Below are positions 56,082 through 64,000 of a stretch of 64,000 nucleotides of DNA, piece after piece; position 1 is the stretch's first letter; every line of letters starts with the position of its first letter. Location of the stretch: NCBI RefSeq assembly GCF_000019845.1, contig NC_010581.1, positions 873,501 to 937,500 of the forward strand, written 5' to 3'. The notes below the pieces were generated by a model, which saw only the letters and a list, made by a program, of their open reading frames with translations, did no database searches and had not been told where the DNA came from. The position numbers and the translations under genes are program-made. The stretch comes from Beijerinckia indica subsp. indica ATCC 9039 (GTDB taxonomy: Bacteria; Pseudomonadota; Alphaproteobacteria; Rhizobiales; Beijerinckiaceae).

Positions 56082-56828
56082 ATGAAACGAACCAACGAGA
56101 TTGCGACCGATGCGGTGAGGACGGTAGTCCATGAGGCGACAAACAAGGCGGCTGATGCCGACGCCACCTTTGCCGCATATAAGCAGCGACGGCATTTTCT
56201 CCAATCCACGGCGGGCCTTTTCGCAGCCATCGCCCTTGGCATGAGCGGAAAAGGCTGGGCCGCGACAAACCCGCTCAAAATCGTCGCCCTGGGTGATAGT
56301 CTGACCGCCGGCTATCTCTTGCCAGCCCAGGCGGCGTTTCCGGTGGTGCTTGAAAAAGCCTTGCGGAACCAAGGGTATGACGTGCGGCTGATCAATGCCG
56401 GTGTCTCCGGCGATACGGCGGCGGGCGGGCTTGCCCGCCTCGATTGGAGCCTTGGCGAGGGCGTCGATGGCGTGATTGTCGAGCTGGGCGCCAATGATAT
56501 GTTGCGGGGGATCGATCCAGCGTCGACACGCGCGACCTTGGCCGAGATCCTGACCAGGCTGCGGCAGCGTCGAATCAAGGCCCTGCTCGCAGGCATGCGG
56601 GCGGCACCCAATCTCGATGCCCTTTATCGGGAACAATTCGAGGCGATTTATCCTGCTCTCGCACAGCAGTTCGATGTACCATTCTATCCGTTTTTCCTGG
56701 ACGGCGTGGCGGGTAATCCAGCGCTGGAACTGCCCGATCGCGTGCATCCCAATCAAGAGGGCGTGGAACGGATCGTCGAGAAATTTTTGCCCCTGGCTGA
56801 GCGTTTCGTGCAAAGCTTGGGAAGTTGA
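56082..56828 (+). CDS. tesA: GDSL arylesterase / thioesterase I-like (TesA)
   Basis: A 248-aa exported SGNH hydrolase. The catalytic Ser73 is in ALGDSLTAGY, the oxyanion Gly/Asn in NAGVSGDT and ELGANDML, and the Asp-His dyad in LPDRVHPNQEG. The N-terminal RRHFLQSTAGLFAAIALG looks like a twin-arginine signal (Arg36-Arg37), preceded by an unusually long polar stretch. Start ATG 56082 has GGAGC about 8 nt upstream. Divergent from ybbA. Likely periplasmic lysophospholipase or arylesterase. Confidence 0.88.
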   Translation: MKRTNEIATDAVRTVVHEATNKAADADATFAAYKQRRHFLQSTAGLFAAIALGMSGKGWAATNPLKIVALGDSLTAGYLLPAQAAFPVVLEKALRNQGYDVRLINAGVSGDTAAGGLARLDWSLGEGVDGVIVELGANDMLRGIDPASTRATLAEILTRLRQRRIKALLAGMRAAPNLDALYREQFEAIYPALAQQFDVPFYPFFLDGVAGNPALELPDRVHPNQEGVERIVEKFLPLAERFVQSLGS

Positions 56829-56906
56829 CCGCCGGAAACCGATCCTGGCGCTCTCGATCGGCTCGATTCGGCTTTGGCTTGGTTTGCGCGTATTGGGAGG
56901 TGAGGC

Positions 56907-57440
56907 ATGCCGCGTCTGTTCACTGGCCTCGAAATCCCGTCCGAACTGGCTCAGGATCTCTCCCTGCTGCGCGGCGGTCTGTCCGGCGCCCGCTGGATCG
57001 ATGCCGAAAATTATCACCTCACCTTGCGTTTCATCGGCGATATCGACGATGCCATGGCGCGTGATGTCACGGCGACGCTCGGCCTTATTCAGAAATCATC
57101 TTTCCAGGTCACGCTTGAAAGTCTGGATTCATTCGGCGGTGGTAAACCTCGTGCGATTATCGCCAAGGCTCGGAGCAATCCGCTTCTGAATGAACTTCAG
57201 GCCGAACAGGAGCGGCTGCTGCGGCGTATCGGCCTGCCGCCGGAGCCGCGCAAATTTACGCCCCATGTCACGCTGGCGCGGCTGCGTGCGAGCCCTGCTA
57301 CGGCCGTCGCCCATTATTTGGCCGAACGTGGCTTTTTTGCCTCACGGCACTTCGAGGCGCGGCGTTTCGTGCTATTTTCCTCACGGGCTTCGACAGGCGG
57401 TGGTCCCTATCAGGTCGAGGCGGCTTATCCCTTGGGTTGA
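56907..57440 (+). CDS. thpR: RNA 2',3'-cyclic phosphodiesterase (2'-5' RNA ligase family)
   Basis: A 177-aa protein of the 2H phosphoesterase superfamily. The two HxT motifs are YHLTLRF (His37, Thr39) and FTPHVTLAR (His120, Thr122). It opens cyclic phosphates on RNA ends. Normal length. Start ATG 56907. Same strand as tesA after 78 nt; convergent with the P450 gene. Confidence 0.92.
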   Translation: MPRLFTGLEIPSELAQDLSLLRGGLSGARWIDAENYHLTLRFIGDIDDAMARDVTATLGLIQKSSFQVTLESLDSFGGGKPRAIIAKARSNPLLNELQAEQERLLRRIGLPPEPRKFTPHVTLARLRASPATAVAHYLAERGFFASRHFEARRFVLFSSRASTGGGPYQVEAAYPLG

Positions 57441-57476
57441 GGACGCTCTCCTTAAGAATCTTTCCTTGAGGGGGTC

Positions 57477-58919
57477 TCAATGACGTATCTTGCCGTGGCG
57501 CTGGAGGCGATGGTGCAGGATCATCGGCATGCCGCCTCGTGGCCGCAGGGTAATGTGCTGGACAGGCTCGGCCTTGAAGCCTTTCTTCGTTTCCAGGCGA
57601 ACAGCGCGCAGGATCTGCGCCAGAACGAGGGTCGCCTCCTGCATGGCGAAGCCGGCGCCGATGCAGACGCGTGGACCCGCGCCAAAGGGGAGATAAGCGA
57701 AGCGATCGATCTTTTCGCGCTGGCCCGGCAAAAAGCGGGTGGGATCGAAACGGTCGGGATCCTCCCAGAGCAATCGATGGCGATGCAAGACCCATTGTGA
57801 GACCATGACCACGGTGCCTTTGCGAATACGACGCCCCGCGAGATCGTCATAATCCAGGGCTTCCCGACTCAGGCTGGCGACAGGCGGATAAAGCCGCATC
57901 GCTTCCTCGATGACGGCGCGCGTCTCGATCAGATGCTCGGCCTGGCTTTCAACGGGCATATCGAGAACGCGATCGGCTTCCGCCGCGAGGCGCGCGCGCC
58001 ATTCCTCCGAAAGGGACAGGAGATAAAGCGACCAGGTGAGCGCATTGGCCGTCGTCTCATGGCCCGCGCCGATGAAGGCGACAATATTGGCCTGGACCTC
58101 GGTTTCGGTAAGGCCCACACCGGTCTCGGGATCCTCGGCTTCCAGCAACAGGGTCAGGAGATCGCGCTGAAGATTGGGAACACCCCTGGCCAGAAGGCGC
58201 TTGCGTCGCGAGATCAGCGCGCTCACCGTATCGCCGAGGAAATCCAGCGCCGATTTTGCTCGCCATTGGTTCCAGCGCGGCAGCCAATTGGGCAAATCAA
58301 GCAGGTCAAAGGGATCGAGACTGCCGATGGTCTCGAAATAGCGCGTCATAGCGGCGGTGACTTCTTCCGGACGCCGATCGAGCCCGTCCGCGAACAGAGT
58401 GCGCCCCAGGATTTCCAGGGTGATTTTGGTCATTTCCTGGTGGATGTCGAGCGGGCTTTCTTCCGGGAGCCGTTGCCAGCGCGCCACCATTTCGCTCGCG
58501 CATTCTTGCGTGGCCTTCGCAAAAGTCGCCACGGTTTTAGGGGTGAAGAGCGGAGCCAGAATACGCCGCTGCAGGCGCCAATCAGCGTCTTCCGCTATGA
58601 GAACGCTTTGACCGAGGCCAGGGCCGAGAATCCGCTTTTGCAGGCGATCCTTGTGGTAATTGGAGGCGTTGTCGACAAAAACACGGCGAATCGCGGCCGG
58701 ATCATTCAGGACGGCAACCTGGCCGAGAATCGTTGGACCGATGAGAATCGGCAATTGGAAATGAGCTTCCGTCCACGTCTCGATCGGATTGCGCCGCAAC
58801 AGCCGGAGCATGGTGAAGGGACCGAGCGGGGCCTTTTGCGGCCGCGGTGCTGGAGGATAAAGGGGTTTCGATGCCTGGCCGGAAGGGGTGTGGGTGGCGC
58901 GGTTGATTGACTGTCGCAT
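57477..58919 (-). CDS. Cytochrome P450
   Basis: A 480-aa soluble-type P450 monooxygenase. Helix I AGHETTAN (oxygen activation), EEAMRLYP (ExxR), FDPTRFLPG, and the haem loop FGAGPRVCIGAGFA with the thiolate Cys. Overall it resembles the fatty-acid/terpene-hydroxylating CYP102/CYP4-like branch rather than small bacterial classes. No reductase or ferredoxin partner is adjacent. The N-terminal 30 residues are Pro-rich without a membrane anchor. Start ATG 58919 has GAGG about 10 nt upstream. Substrate unknown. Confidence 0.92.
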   Translation of the reverse strand: MRQSINRATHTPSGQASKPLYPPAPRPQKAPLGPFTMLRLLRRNPIETWTEAHFQLPILIGPTILGQVAVLNDPAAIRRVFVDNASNYHKDRLQKRILGPGLGQSVLIAEDADWRLQRRILAPLFTPKTVATFAKATQECASEMVARWQRLPEESPLDIHQEMTKITLEILGRTLFADGLDRRPEEVTAAMTRYFETIGSLDPFDLLDLPNWLPRWNQWRAKSALDFLGDTVSALISRRKRLLARGVPNLQRDLLTLLLEAEDPETGVGLTETEVQANIVAFIGAGHETTANALTWSLYLLSLSEEWRARLAAEADRVLDMPVESQAEHLIETRAVIEEAMRLYPPVASLSREALDYDDLAGRRIRKGTVVMVSQWVLHRHRLLWEDPDRFDPTRFLPGQREKIDRFAYLPFGAGPRVCIGAGFAMQEATLVLAQILRAVRLETKKGFKAEPVQHITLRPRGGMPMILHHRLQRHGKIRH

Positions 58920-59261
58920 GAGTCGGGAACCTCTGCCTCATCGGTGCGGACGGAAAACCCCCAGGGCGAGGTCGATCGCCAAACATCGGCGTGACTTCCA
59001 TAAGGTCGGGGTCATTCCTTAAAAAATCATCTATTTCTGGTCGAGATCATCGCTTGGATGCTTCGAAGTTCGCGGGCCTCAAGGATCAGGGCGAGTCGCG
59101 GATCTTCACGTCTAGGATGAAAATAATCGTTCGCCGGCGCGTATGCCATGTAGGCGTGGACGGTTTGGTGCGCGCTAAAGAGGCGGCACCAGTAAAAAGT
59201 CTGCACGCAACGGGCTTGCGACTTATCGCAGGGCGTAATAGAACCTGCGGACCCGCTACAA

Positions 59262-59337
59262 GCTCCCTTCGTCTAGCGGTCTAGGACGTCGCCCTCTCAC
59301 GGCGAAAACAGGGGTTCGAGTCCCCTAGGGAGCGCCA
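59262..59337 (+). tRNA. tRNA-Glu (anticodon CTC)
   Basis: A 76-nt cloverleaf with acceptor GCTCCCT/AGGGAGC, D arm with TAGCGGTCTAGGA, anticodon arm TCGCC-CTCTCAC-GGCGA (anticodon CTC, reading GAG), T arm AGGGG-TTCGAGT-CCCCT, discriminator G and encoded CCA. No integrase or attachment duplication is seen beside it. Confidence 0.95.
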
Positions 59338-59656
59338 GGGTTCGATCGGTTCGTCCAATCGATGACCATTTCAATCCTCACCCAGAGGAACCGAGCAAAG
59401 AAATCGGAACCGATGGGTGACGGGGCGGGTGATTCGCCGAATCAGAGCCAAGGCTGCCGTCGCTTCATGCGCGGCTTGCAAGGTATAGCGGCTATTCCCG
59501 ATTCATGATGATTTTTAAAGGTTAATTTAGGAGAAATCGTTTCATTTTGGTATCGCTGTGAAAACCTCTTCGTCATTTTAACATTAATACTGCGCCTGAA
59601 TCGAAAATTTCGTGCGATTCTCATCGGTTCATGTTTTGATGTGTATTGGCTAGGAC
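59338..59656. promoter_or_regulatory. Promoter region of the exopolysaccharide export genes
   Basis: A 319-nt spacer whose right half becomes AT-rich (about 59500-59640), as expected for a promoter before the beta-barrel gene. A near-palindrome GATTCGCCGAATC lies at about 59431-59443. No open frame is supported. Confidence 0.4.
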
Positions 59657-61117
59657 ATGATGGCTGAGACGAATTGGCGCTCAAATGACGGTTTTGTACC
59701 CAAAGTGATGCCGAGGATTTCCCTTCCCTTCATCGTTTTACTGGCGCTTTTGACCGGTGCGGAGGTTCATGCTCAGGAAGCCTCCCCGCAAATCGCGGCC
59801 TATTCTCCGCAGGACGTCCGGGTTTTATCAAGCAGCCAGGCCGGGACAGCGTCTCAGACCGCGGCTTATGCTCCCCAAGACGCCCGCGCCGGCCCGCTCG
59901 AGCGAGATATAAGAACTTTATTATATTACCTCGGTCCGCTCGATCGTCTGCCCTTCAAGCTGGCGATCGATCAGAATGTTTTTTATAACGATAATATTCA
60001 GCTCATTCCGAATAATACGGCCACCCCCACCGGGTTCAGTCGTTCCGACTTCTATTCCACCACGAATCTCAACGGTGCTCTGAAGTTTCCCATAGGGCCG
60101 CACACCTTTTTTGTGAACGGCGGCTATGGCCTTGTGCGCTATGCGCGAAATCCGCAGCTGAATTCAGATAATTATCATGTGAATGGCGGTTTGGCCTGGA
60201 GCCTTGGAAGCCATTGCACCGGCGATATCATCGGGGCCCTGGCGTCTTATCAAGCGCCATTCTACCAGCAAGATCTCATCAACCAGATCAATGTCGTTTC
60301 GAATTTGTCGGCCACGGCGGGAGCGCGATGCCATGTCGCTGACCGTATTTATGCGGTCGCAGGTGGCGGTTGGCGTCAATATACGAATAGCTTGAGCCAA
60401 TTCACAAGCAACAATCGTGATCAAACCTTTGAATCAGTAGGACTTACTTATGAAGGGGGAGCGCTGGATCAGTTTGGTGTCCGCGCGACTTTCATCCACA
60501 GAGTCTTCACGGATCGTCCAGCCGTCGTCGATCCGACTCTGTCGCAATCGCTTGATCAGCGTAATTATACTTTCAATTTTCAACGCACGATCACGCCTCG
60601 AATCAACGTATCCGGTTCTGCCGGTGTGACTCAGGTGCAGGGCCATCAGGCCGTCTCCACCAGTTCCAATACGTGGCCGATTTATACAGTCAGCCTCTCT
60701 TGGAACCTCACTCCAAAAATTTCTCTGGGCTACAATCTGTCTCGCGCGATCATTGCGCCACAGGGTTTATCATCGGATCTGCAATCGGTTAACTCGCAAT
60801 TGGTGACGATAGGGTATCAGTTTTCGCCTCGCCTCTCGTTCTCTGCTCAACTGGGCCGAACGGACTTGAGTAACCAGACGCTGAATGGCGGAATCAATAC
60901 GAATATCGCGTTTCAGAACCAGAGAATTTTGCTGGCCGGTCTACTTGCGACCTACCGGGCCAGCCCTTTGTTGTCTTTCACCGGCTCCTATTATTATAAT
61001 GACCGCCAAGATCTGATAACGGGCGTGAGGGCGACAGCCAATGTTTTCATGATAGGATTATCCTACCATGGCAATGGTTATTATGTGAACGGCGGTAGCG
61101 GTCCTGTCATCGATTGA
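59657..61117 (+). CDS. Outer-membrane beta-barrel protein of polysaccharide export
   Basis: A 486-aa exported protein. A signal peptide (PFIVLLALLTGAEVHAQ) is followed by a short repeat of AAYSPQD / AAYAPQD units (about 47-75), then a long amphipathic beta pattern with aromatic residues from about 95 to the end, typical of a large outer-membrane barrel (BBP2/EpsL-like). Its position directly upstream of a Wza/GumB-type gene suggests a barrel exit channel or secretin-like partner for exopolysaccharide. Start ATG 59657 or 59660, both close to AGGA. Confidence 0.8.
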   Translation: MMAETNWRSNDGFVPKVMPRISLPFIVLLALLTGAEVHAQEASPQIAAYSPQDVRVLSSSQAGTASQTAAYAPQDARAGPLERDIRTLLYYLGPLDRLPFKLAIDQNVFYNDNIQLIPNNTATPTGFSRSDFYSTTNLNGALKFPIGPHTFFVNGGYGLVRYARNPQLNSDNYHVNGGLAWSLGSHCTGDIIGALASYQAPFYQQDLINQINVVSNLSATAGARCHVADRIYAVAGGGWRQYTNSLSQFTSNNRDQTFESVGLTYEGGALDQFGVRATFIHRVFTDRPAVVDPTLSQSLDQRNYTFNFQRTITPRINVSGSAGVTQVQGHQAVSTSSNTWPIYTVSLSWNLTPKISLGYNLSRAIIAPQGLSSDLQSVNSQLVTIGYQFSPRLSFSAQLGRTDLSNQTLNGGINTNIAFQNQRILLAGLLATYRASPLLSFTGSYYYNDRQDLITGVRATANVFMIGLSYHGNGYYVNGGSGPVID

Positions 61118-61216
61118 TTCATTTTGGTTTAGATGATCTCCGTCTTCGGGATGACTTCGGAAATTCATAAAATGGTTTGACGAGAGGGGCGATGCCGACG
61201 TCGAGCCGGGGTGTAG

Positions 61217-62050
61217 ATGAGGGGCAAAGGGATGTGGAGAATACCGGGAATCCGTGAATTTGGACGCCAGTGCTTCAAGATCGTCGGCGCCCTTGCATGG
61301 ATGGCATGCCTTTTGTCGATCAATGATCCCCTGGCGGCTGCGGGACGCCGGTTGATGCCCTCGGATGTCCTTCAGATCAGGGTCATCGGTCAACCCGATC
61401 TTGATACGCAAGCGCGTGTCGATACGGATGGGACGATCAATTTCCCCTATGCCGGCCGTTTGTCGGTGCGGGGATTGAGTGAAGCTGAACTCGGCAAGCG
61501 CATTGCCAAGATTCTCGACAAGGCCGACGTCATCAAGAACCCGCAAGTCATCGTTTCGGTCACGACCTTCGGTGGTCAGGTTTCTGTTCTGGGAGCCGTC
61601 GGAGCGCCGGGGCAATTCGTGCTTGATCGGCCCTTGACCTTGGCTCAGGCCTTGGCGCGCGCCGGAGGCGTCCGTGAATCGGCTGGTACACGGGTCACCA
61701 TTCAGCGGCAGACCGGTTATGGTGTATCGGTATTGACCTACGACATGGAAGATGTGCTCTCCGGTCGCAAATCTCCAGCTGTCTTTAATAATGACAACAT
61801 TGTTGTCGAGGCGGCTCCTGTTTATTTCCTCTATGGCTTTGTGGGGCGGGCCGGACAATATCCCTATAAGCCGGGTCTGAGCGTCCAGCAGGCCTTGGCG
61901 ATTGGGGGAGGTATCAGCGATCTCGGGTCTGACTGGCGGATTGAAGTGAAGCGCCGCCTGAACGATGGCACGGTTTTGGAAGCGCCGGTTACGTTGGACG
62001 ACATCGTCGAGGCAAATGATACGATTATTGTGAATGAACGTTGGTTCTAA
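61217..62050 (+). CDS. Polysaccharide export protein (Wza/GumB/ExoF type)
   Basis: A 277-aa periplasmic/outer-membrane export protein. An N-terminal signal-like segment (KIVGALAWMACLLSI) precedes the Poly_export domain (about 45-115, MPSDVLQIRVIGQPDLD, VDTDGTINFPYAGRLSVRG) and two SLBB domains (GGQVSVLGAVGAPGQF, then VYFLYGFVGRAGQYPYKPG). No clear lipobox Cys, so closer to GumB/ExoF than to lipoprotein Wza. Start ATG 61217; 61232 is possible. It follows the beta-barrel gene by about 100 nt, and the two probably form one export unit. Confidence 0.88.
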   Translation: MRGKGMWRIPGIREFGRQCFKIVGALAWMACLLSINDPLAAAGRRLMPSDVLQIRVIGQPDLDTQARVDTDGTINFPYAGRLSVRGLSEAELGKRIAKILDKADVIKNPQVIVSVTTFGGQVSVLGAVGAPGQFVLDRPLTLAQALARAGGVRESAGTRVTIQRQTGYGVSVLTYDMEDVLSGRKSPAVFNNDNIVVEAAPVYFLYGFVGRAGQYPYKPGLSVQQALAIGGGISDLGSDWRIEVKRRLNDGTVLEAPVTLDDIVEANDTIIVNERWF

Positions 62051-63024
62051 CGCATAATCCTTATCTTGGAAGTATTCCCTTTTGGGAATAGATTAGAGCT
62101 CGGTTGGGCGAATAGATAGCGCCCGGCGCTTCAGTCTTGGTCTTGAAAGAATTCTCCTTTTCGGGTGGATATTTCGCCTGAATTGAGAGGCCAGGGAACA
62201 GCCGCTGGACCAATCTAGCGCATCGCTCTAAGGCTCGGCCATCGTTCAGACAGGAGCCTCTTGGGTCTTTTGTTGCTATGAGCGAGGCCCAAGAGCGGCG
62301 CCTTAAGGCTAATTCTGAGAAATTTTGCCTCGTTTCCGGCTTTTTGTGAGGCTGAGACGAGGTCTTCAGCTCTGGCCAGAGCGATAATTGAGAGCTCACT
62401 GGGTCAAGTTTATCCACAAAACCAATATGTTGTTGGCCGACTCTCTATTTCAGAATGAATTTGGCGCGTTTACAAAGACTTATTGCATCGTTCAGATCCA
62501 ATTCATGACCGATGCTATAGTGGCTTCACGATGAACTGCCATAATGCTGAAAATACAAGCTGATCAATGCGCTCAGAGATTTCAATTCATGACGCTTCCA
62601 GGTCGTCACCTGAACTGTGTGATCGATCGACCTGAGCAGAATCGATAATTTCGCGACGGAATGAAACGCGAATAGGCGGTTTTCGTTACCATAATTTACA
62701 ATGATGGACATTGCACAAGGGAGGAGGATCACATATGTTAGAAGGAATAAAATTTTTAAAATGTTATCAATTCGATGAATTTTAGCAATCGTCGCATGTG
62801 ATGCATTTTACTTTATTTCGAAAGCTTTTAATTCCCGCTGAAGCATTATCGTTACGTTGACTCGTTCAACGCGAGTGTATTTCCAATTTTTTCACTTCTG
62901 CCGTTCTTTTTCTCAAAAAATTTCTTTTGGTGATCGATTGTGGTGGTCCACTGGCTGCCGTGGATTTTGCACGGTGTCGAAAGGGCGCCAATGTTGTTTG
63001 TCTCTTTTGACGTGGTGATTGACG
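62051..63024. promoter_or_regulatory. Long AT-rich spacer between export and glycosyltransferase genes
   Basis: About 970 nt without a supported gene; short minus-strand frames (62061-62417, 62526-62732) lack defensible ribosome sites. TATTCCC-TTTT-GGGAATA (62073-62090) follows the export gene stop and may end transcription. An 11-mer CAATTCATGAC occurs twice (about 62499 and 62583). The part from about 62730 to 62900 is strikingly AT-rich and looks like a control region for the glycosyltransferase gene. Confidence 0.5.
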
Positions 63025-64000
63025 ATGCGTGTTGCGGTGGTTCATGACTGGCTCTACGTGATCGGGGGCGCCGAGCGCGTGCTCAAGGGTATCCTGCGTT
63101 GTTATCCGCAAGCGGATGTTCATTGTCTCTTTGATCTGCTTCCGCCGGCCGATCGTCGCAAAATCGGTTATGAGGTCAGCAAAACCTCGTTCCTGCAAAA
63201 AATGCCTGGCATCCGTCATCACCAGTTCTACCTGCCGCTGATGCCGATCGCGATCGAGCAAACCGATCTGCGCAATTATGATCTGATTATTTCCAGCAGC
63301 TATGCGGTTGCCAAGGGCATTATCACCGGCCCGGACCAGTTGCATGTCAGCTATGTGCATTCGCCGATGCGTTATGCCTGGGATTTGCAGCAAACCTATC
63401 TCAAGGAAGCCCGGCTGGAGAAGGGAATTCAGTCGGTTTTTGTCAGGGTCCTGATGCATTGGATGCGGATATGGGACCAGCGGACGGTCAATGGCGTTGA
63501 CGCCTATATTGCTAATTCGCGGTTCGTCGCCCGTCGTATTCACAAATTATATGGACGTGATGCGGAAGTGATTAATCCGCCCGTGACCGTGCCGACGACC
63601 TTCGTGCCGCGTAACAAGGAGCGTTTCTTCCTGACCGCTTCGCGGCTCGTGCCGTATAAGAACACGCGCGCCCTGGTGGAGGCCTTTCGCTTTCTGCCGG
63701 ATGAAAAATTGGTGGTCGTGGGGAGTGGTCCCGAACTGCCTTCCTTGAAGGCCATTGCGGGCAGCAATGTCCAGTTTCTCGGGTTTGTTGAAGATTCCGA
63801 ATTGCGGGATTTGATGCAGGCCGCCCGCGCTTTCCTCTTCGGTGCTCAGGAAGATTTCGGCATTGTGGTCGTCGAGGCTCAAGCCCAGGGAACGCCGATC
63901 ATCGCCTTGGGCAAGGGGGGCGCCCGCGAAACCGTCATTGCCGAAGGGCCGACGCCGACCGGTTTATTCTTCGATGAAGCCGATCCCGCTCAGGTCGCGG
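63025..64000 (+). CDS. GT4-family glycosyltransferase, partial (cut by window end)
   Basis: At least 325 codons from ATG 63025, still open at the window edge. The start is RVAVVHDWLYVIGGAERVLKG read through one Met, the usual GT-B acceptor-side opening with the GGAE motif. The donor-side part shows FFLTASRLVPYKN, VVVGSGPELPSL, and the GT4 E-x7-E motif Glu276-Glu284 in EDFGIVVVEAQAQG. The family includes mannosyl- and other transferases of exopolysaccharide assembly (GumH-like). The ribosome site is weak. Context with export genes supports a role in the repeating-unit synthesis. Confidence 0.88.
   Translation, partial: MRVAVVHDWLYVIGGAERVLKGILRCYPQADVHCLFDLLPPADRRKIGYEVSKTSFLQKMPGIRHHQFYLPLMPIAIEQTDLRNYDLIISSSYAVAKGIITGPDQLHVSYVHSPMRYAWDLQQTYLKEARLEKGIQSVFVRVLMHWMRIWDQRTVNGVDAYIANSRFVARRIHKLYGRDAEVINPPVTVPTTFVPRNKERFFLTASRLVPYKNTRALVEAFRFLPDEKLVVVGSGPELPSLKAIAGSNVQFLGFVEDSELRDLMQAARAFLFGAQEDFGIVVVEAQAQGTPIIALGKGGARETVIAEGPTPTGLFFDEADPAQVA

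Noticed and set aside
55893..57017. 374-codon minus-strand open frame
   Set aside because: Runs across the opposite strand of tesA and thpR, both supported by catalytic motifs.
59262..59337. tRNA-Glu as an integration site
   Set aside because: No integrase and no repeated tRNA 3' end is seen within the window.

Overview
The window reads as chromosomal DNA of a rhizobial-order alphaproteobacterium. The best guess is Beijerinckiaceae, with a Beijerinckia-like slime producer the leading idea; this is inference, because no rRNA or other decisive marker lies here. The support is a set of lineage-typical small families (DUF2842 beside ctaA, DUF2794, DUF4167 beside prmC), frequent GTG/TTG starts, moderately high GC, and intergenic palindromic repeats of the type that ends in GATGCTCTAG. 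Almost everything is ordinary housekeeping plus envelope polysaccharide genes. No CRISPR array, prophage, integrase, transposase or classical defence locus is visible.

Layout. 1-5.6 kb: a small conserved protein, a phytanoyl-CoA-dioxygenase-like enzyme, a DUF6502-DUF5666 pair behind two matching palindromes, and a small secreted protein. 5.6-13.6 kb: a UvrD/PcrA helicase, an aldo/keto reductase, two small secreted proteins, and a LysR regulator divergent from a PRISE-like reductase. 13.7-16.6 kb: divergent UDP-glucose dehydrogenase and UDP-glucuronate epimerase, supplying UDP-GlcA and UDP-GalA. 16.7-20.4 kb: a same-strand row of odd genes (catalytically dead HtrA-like protein, unknown, DUF5131, small helical protein, bacterial Clp1/Grc3-like P-loop protein). 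20.4-25.3 kb: deoxyribosyltransferase-like protein, aldose epimerase, GNAT, folD, a Wzz/BY-kinase-like polysaccharide co-polymerase, DUF2842. 25.5-31.9 kb: ctaA, then a three-gene HlyD / RbbA / YhhJ-type ABC exporter.

32-36.8 kb holds metY and the biotin genes bioD, bioF and bioA. 37-46 kb has a low-GC acyltransferase, gyrB, two tandem paralogues of unknown function, and clpB with a plausible RpoH promoter. 46-51 kb carries DUF4167, prmC and htpG. 51-58.9 kb has DUF2794, a Bax-inhibitor-1-like protein, the conserved permease/ATPase/tesA cluster, thpR and a cytochrome P450. A tRNA-Glu(CTC) lies at 59.3 kb. From 59.7 kb to the right edge runs an exopolysaccharide export cluster: outer-membrane beta-barrel, Wza/GumB-type export protein, about 970 bp of AT-rich spacer, and a GT4 glycosyltransferase cut by the window edge.

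Biological threads: polysaccharide precursor supply, polymer length control and export are scattered over about 50 kb (13.7-16.6, 23.5-25.0 and 59.7-64 kb). Proteostasis genes clpB and htpG sit near each other. The least explained content is the 16.7-20.4 kb row, the twin-palindrome DUF6502/DUF5666 locus, the tandem paralogues at 41.7-42.8 kb, and several families of dispersed inverted repeats that often double as transcription ends.
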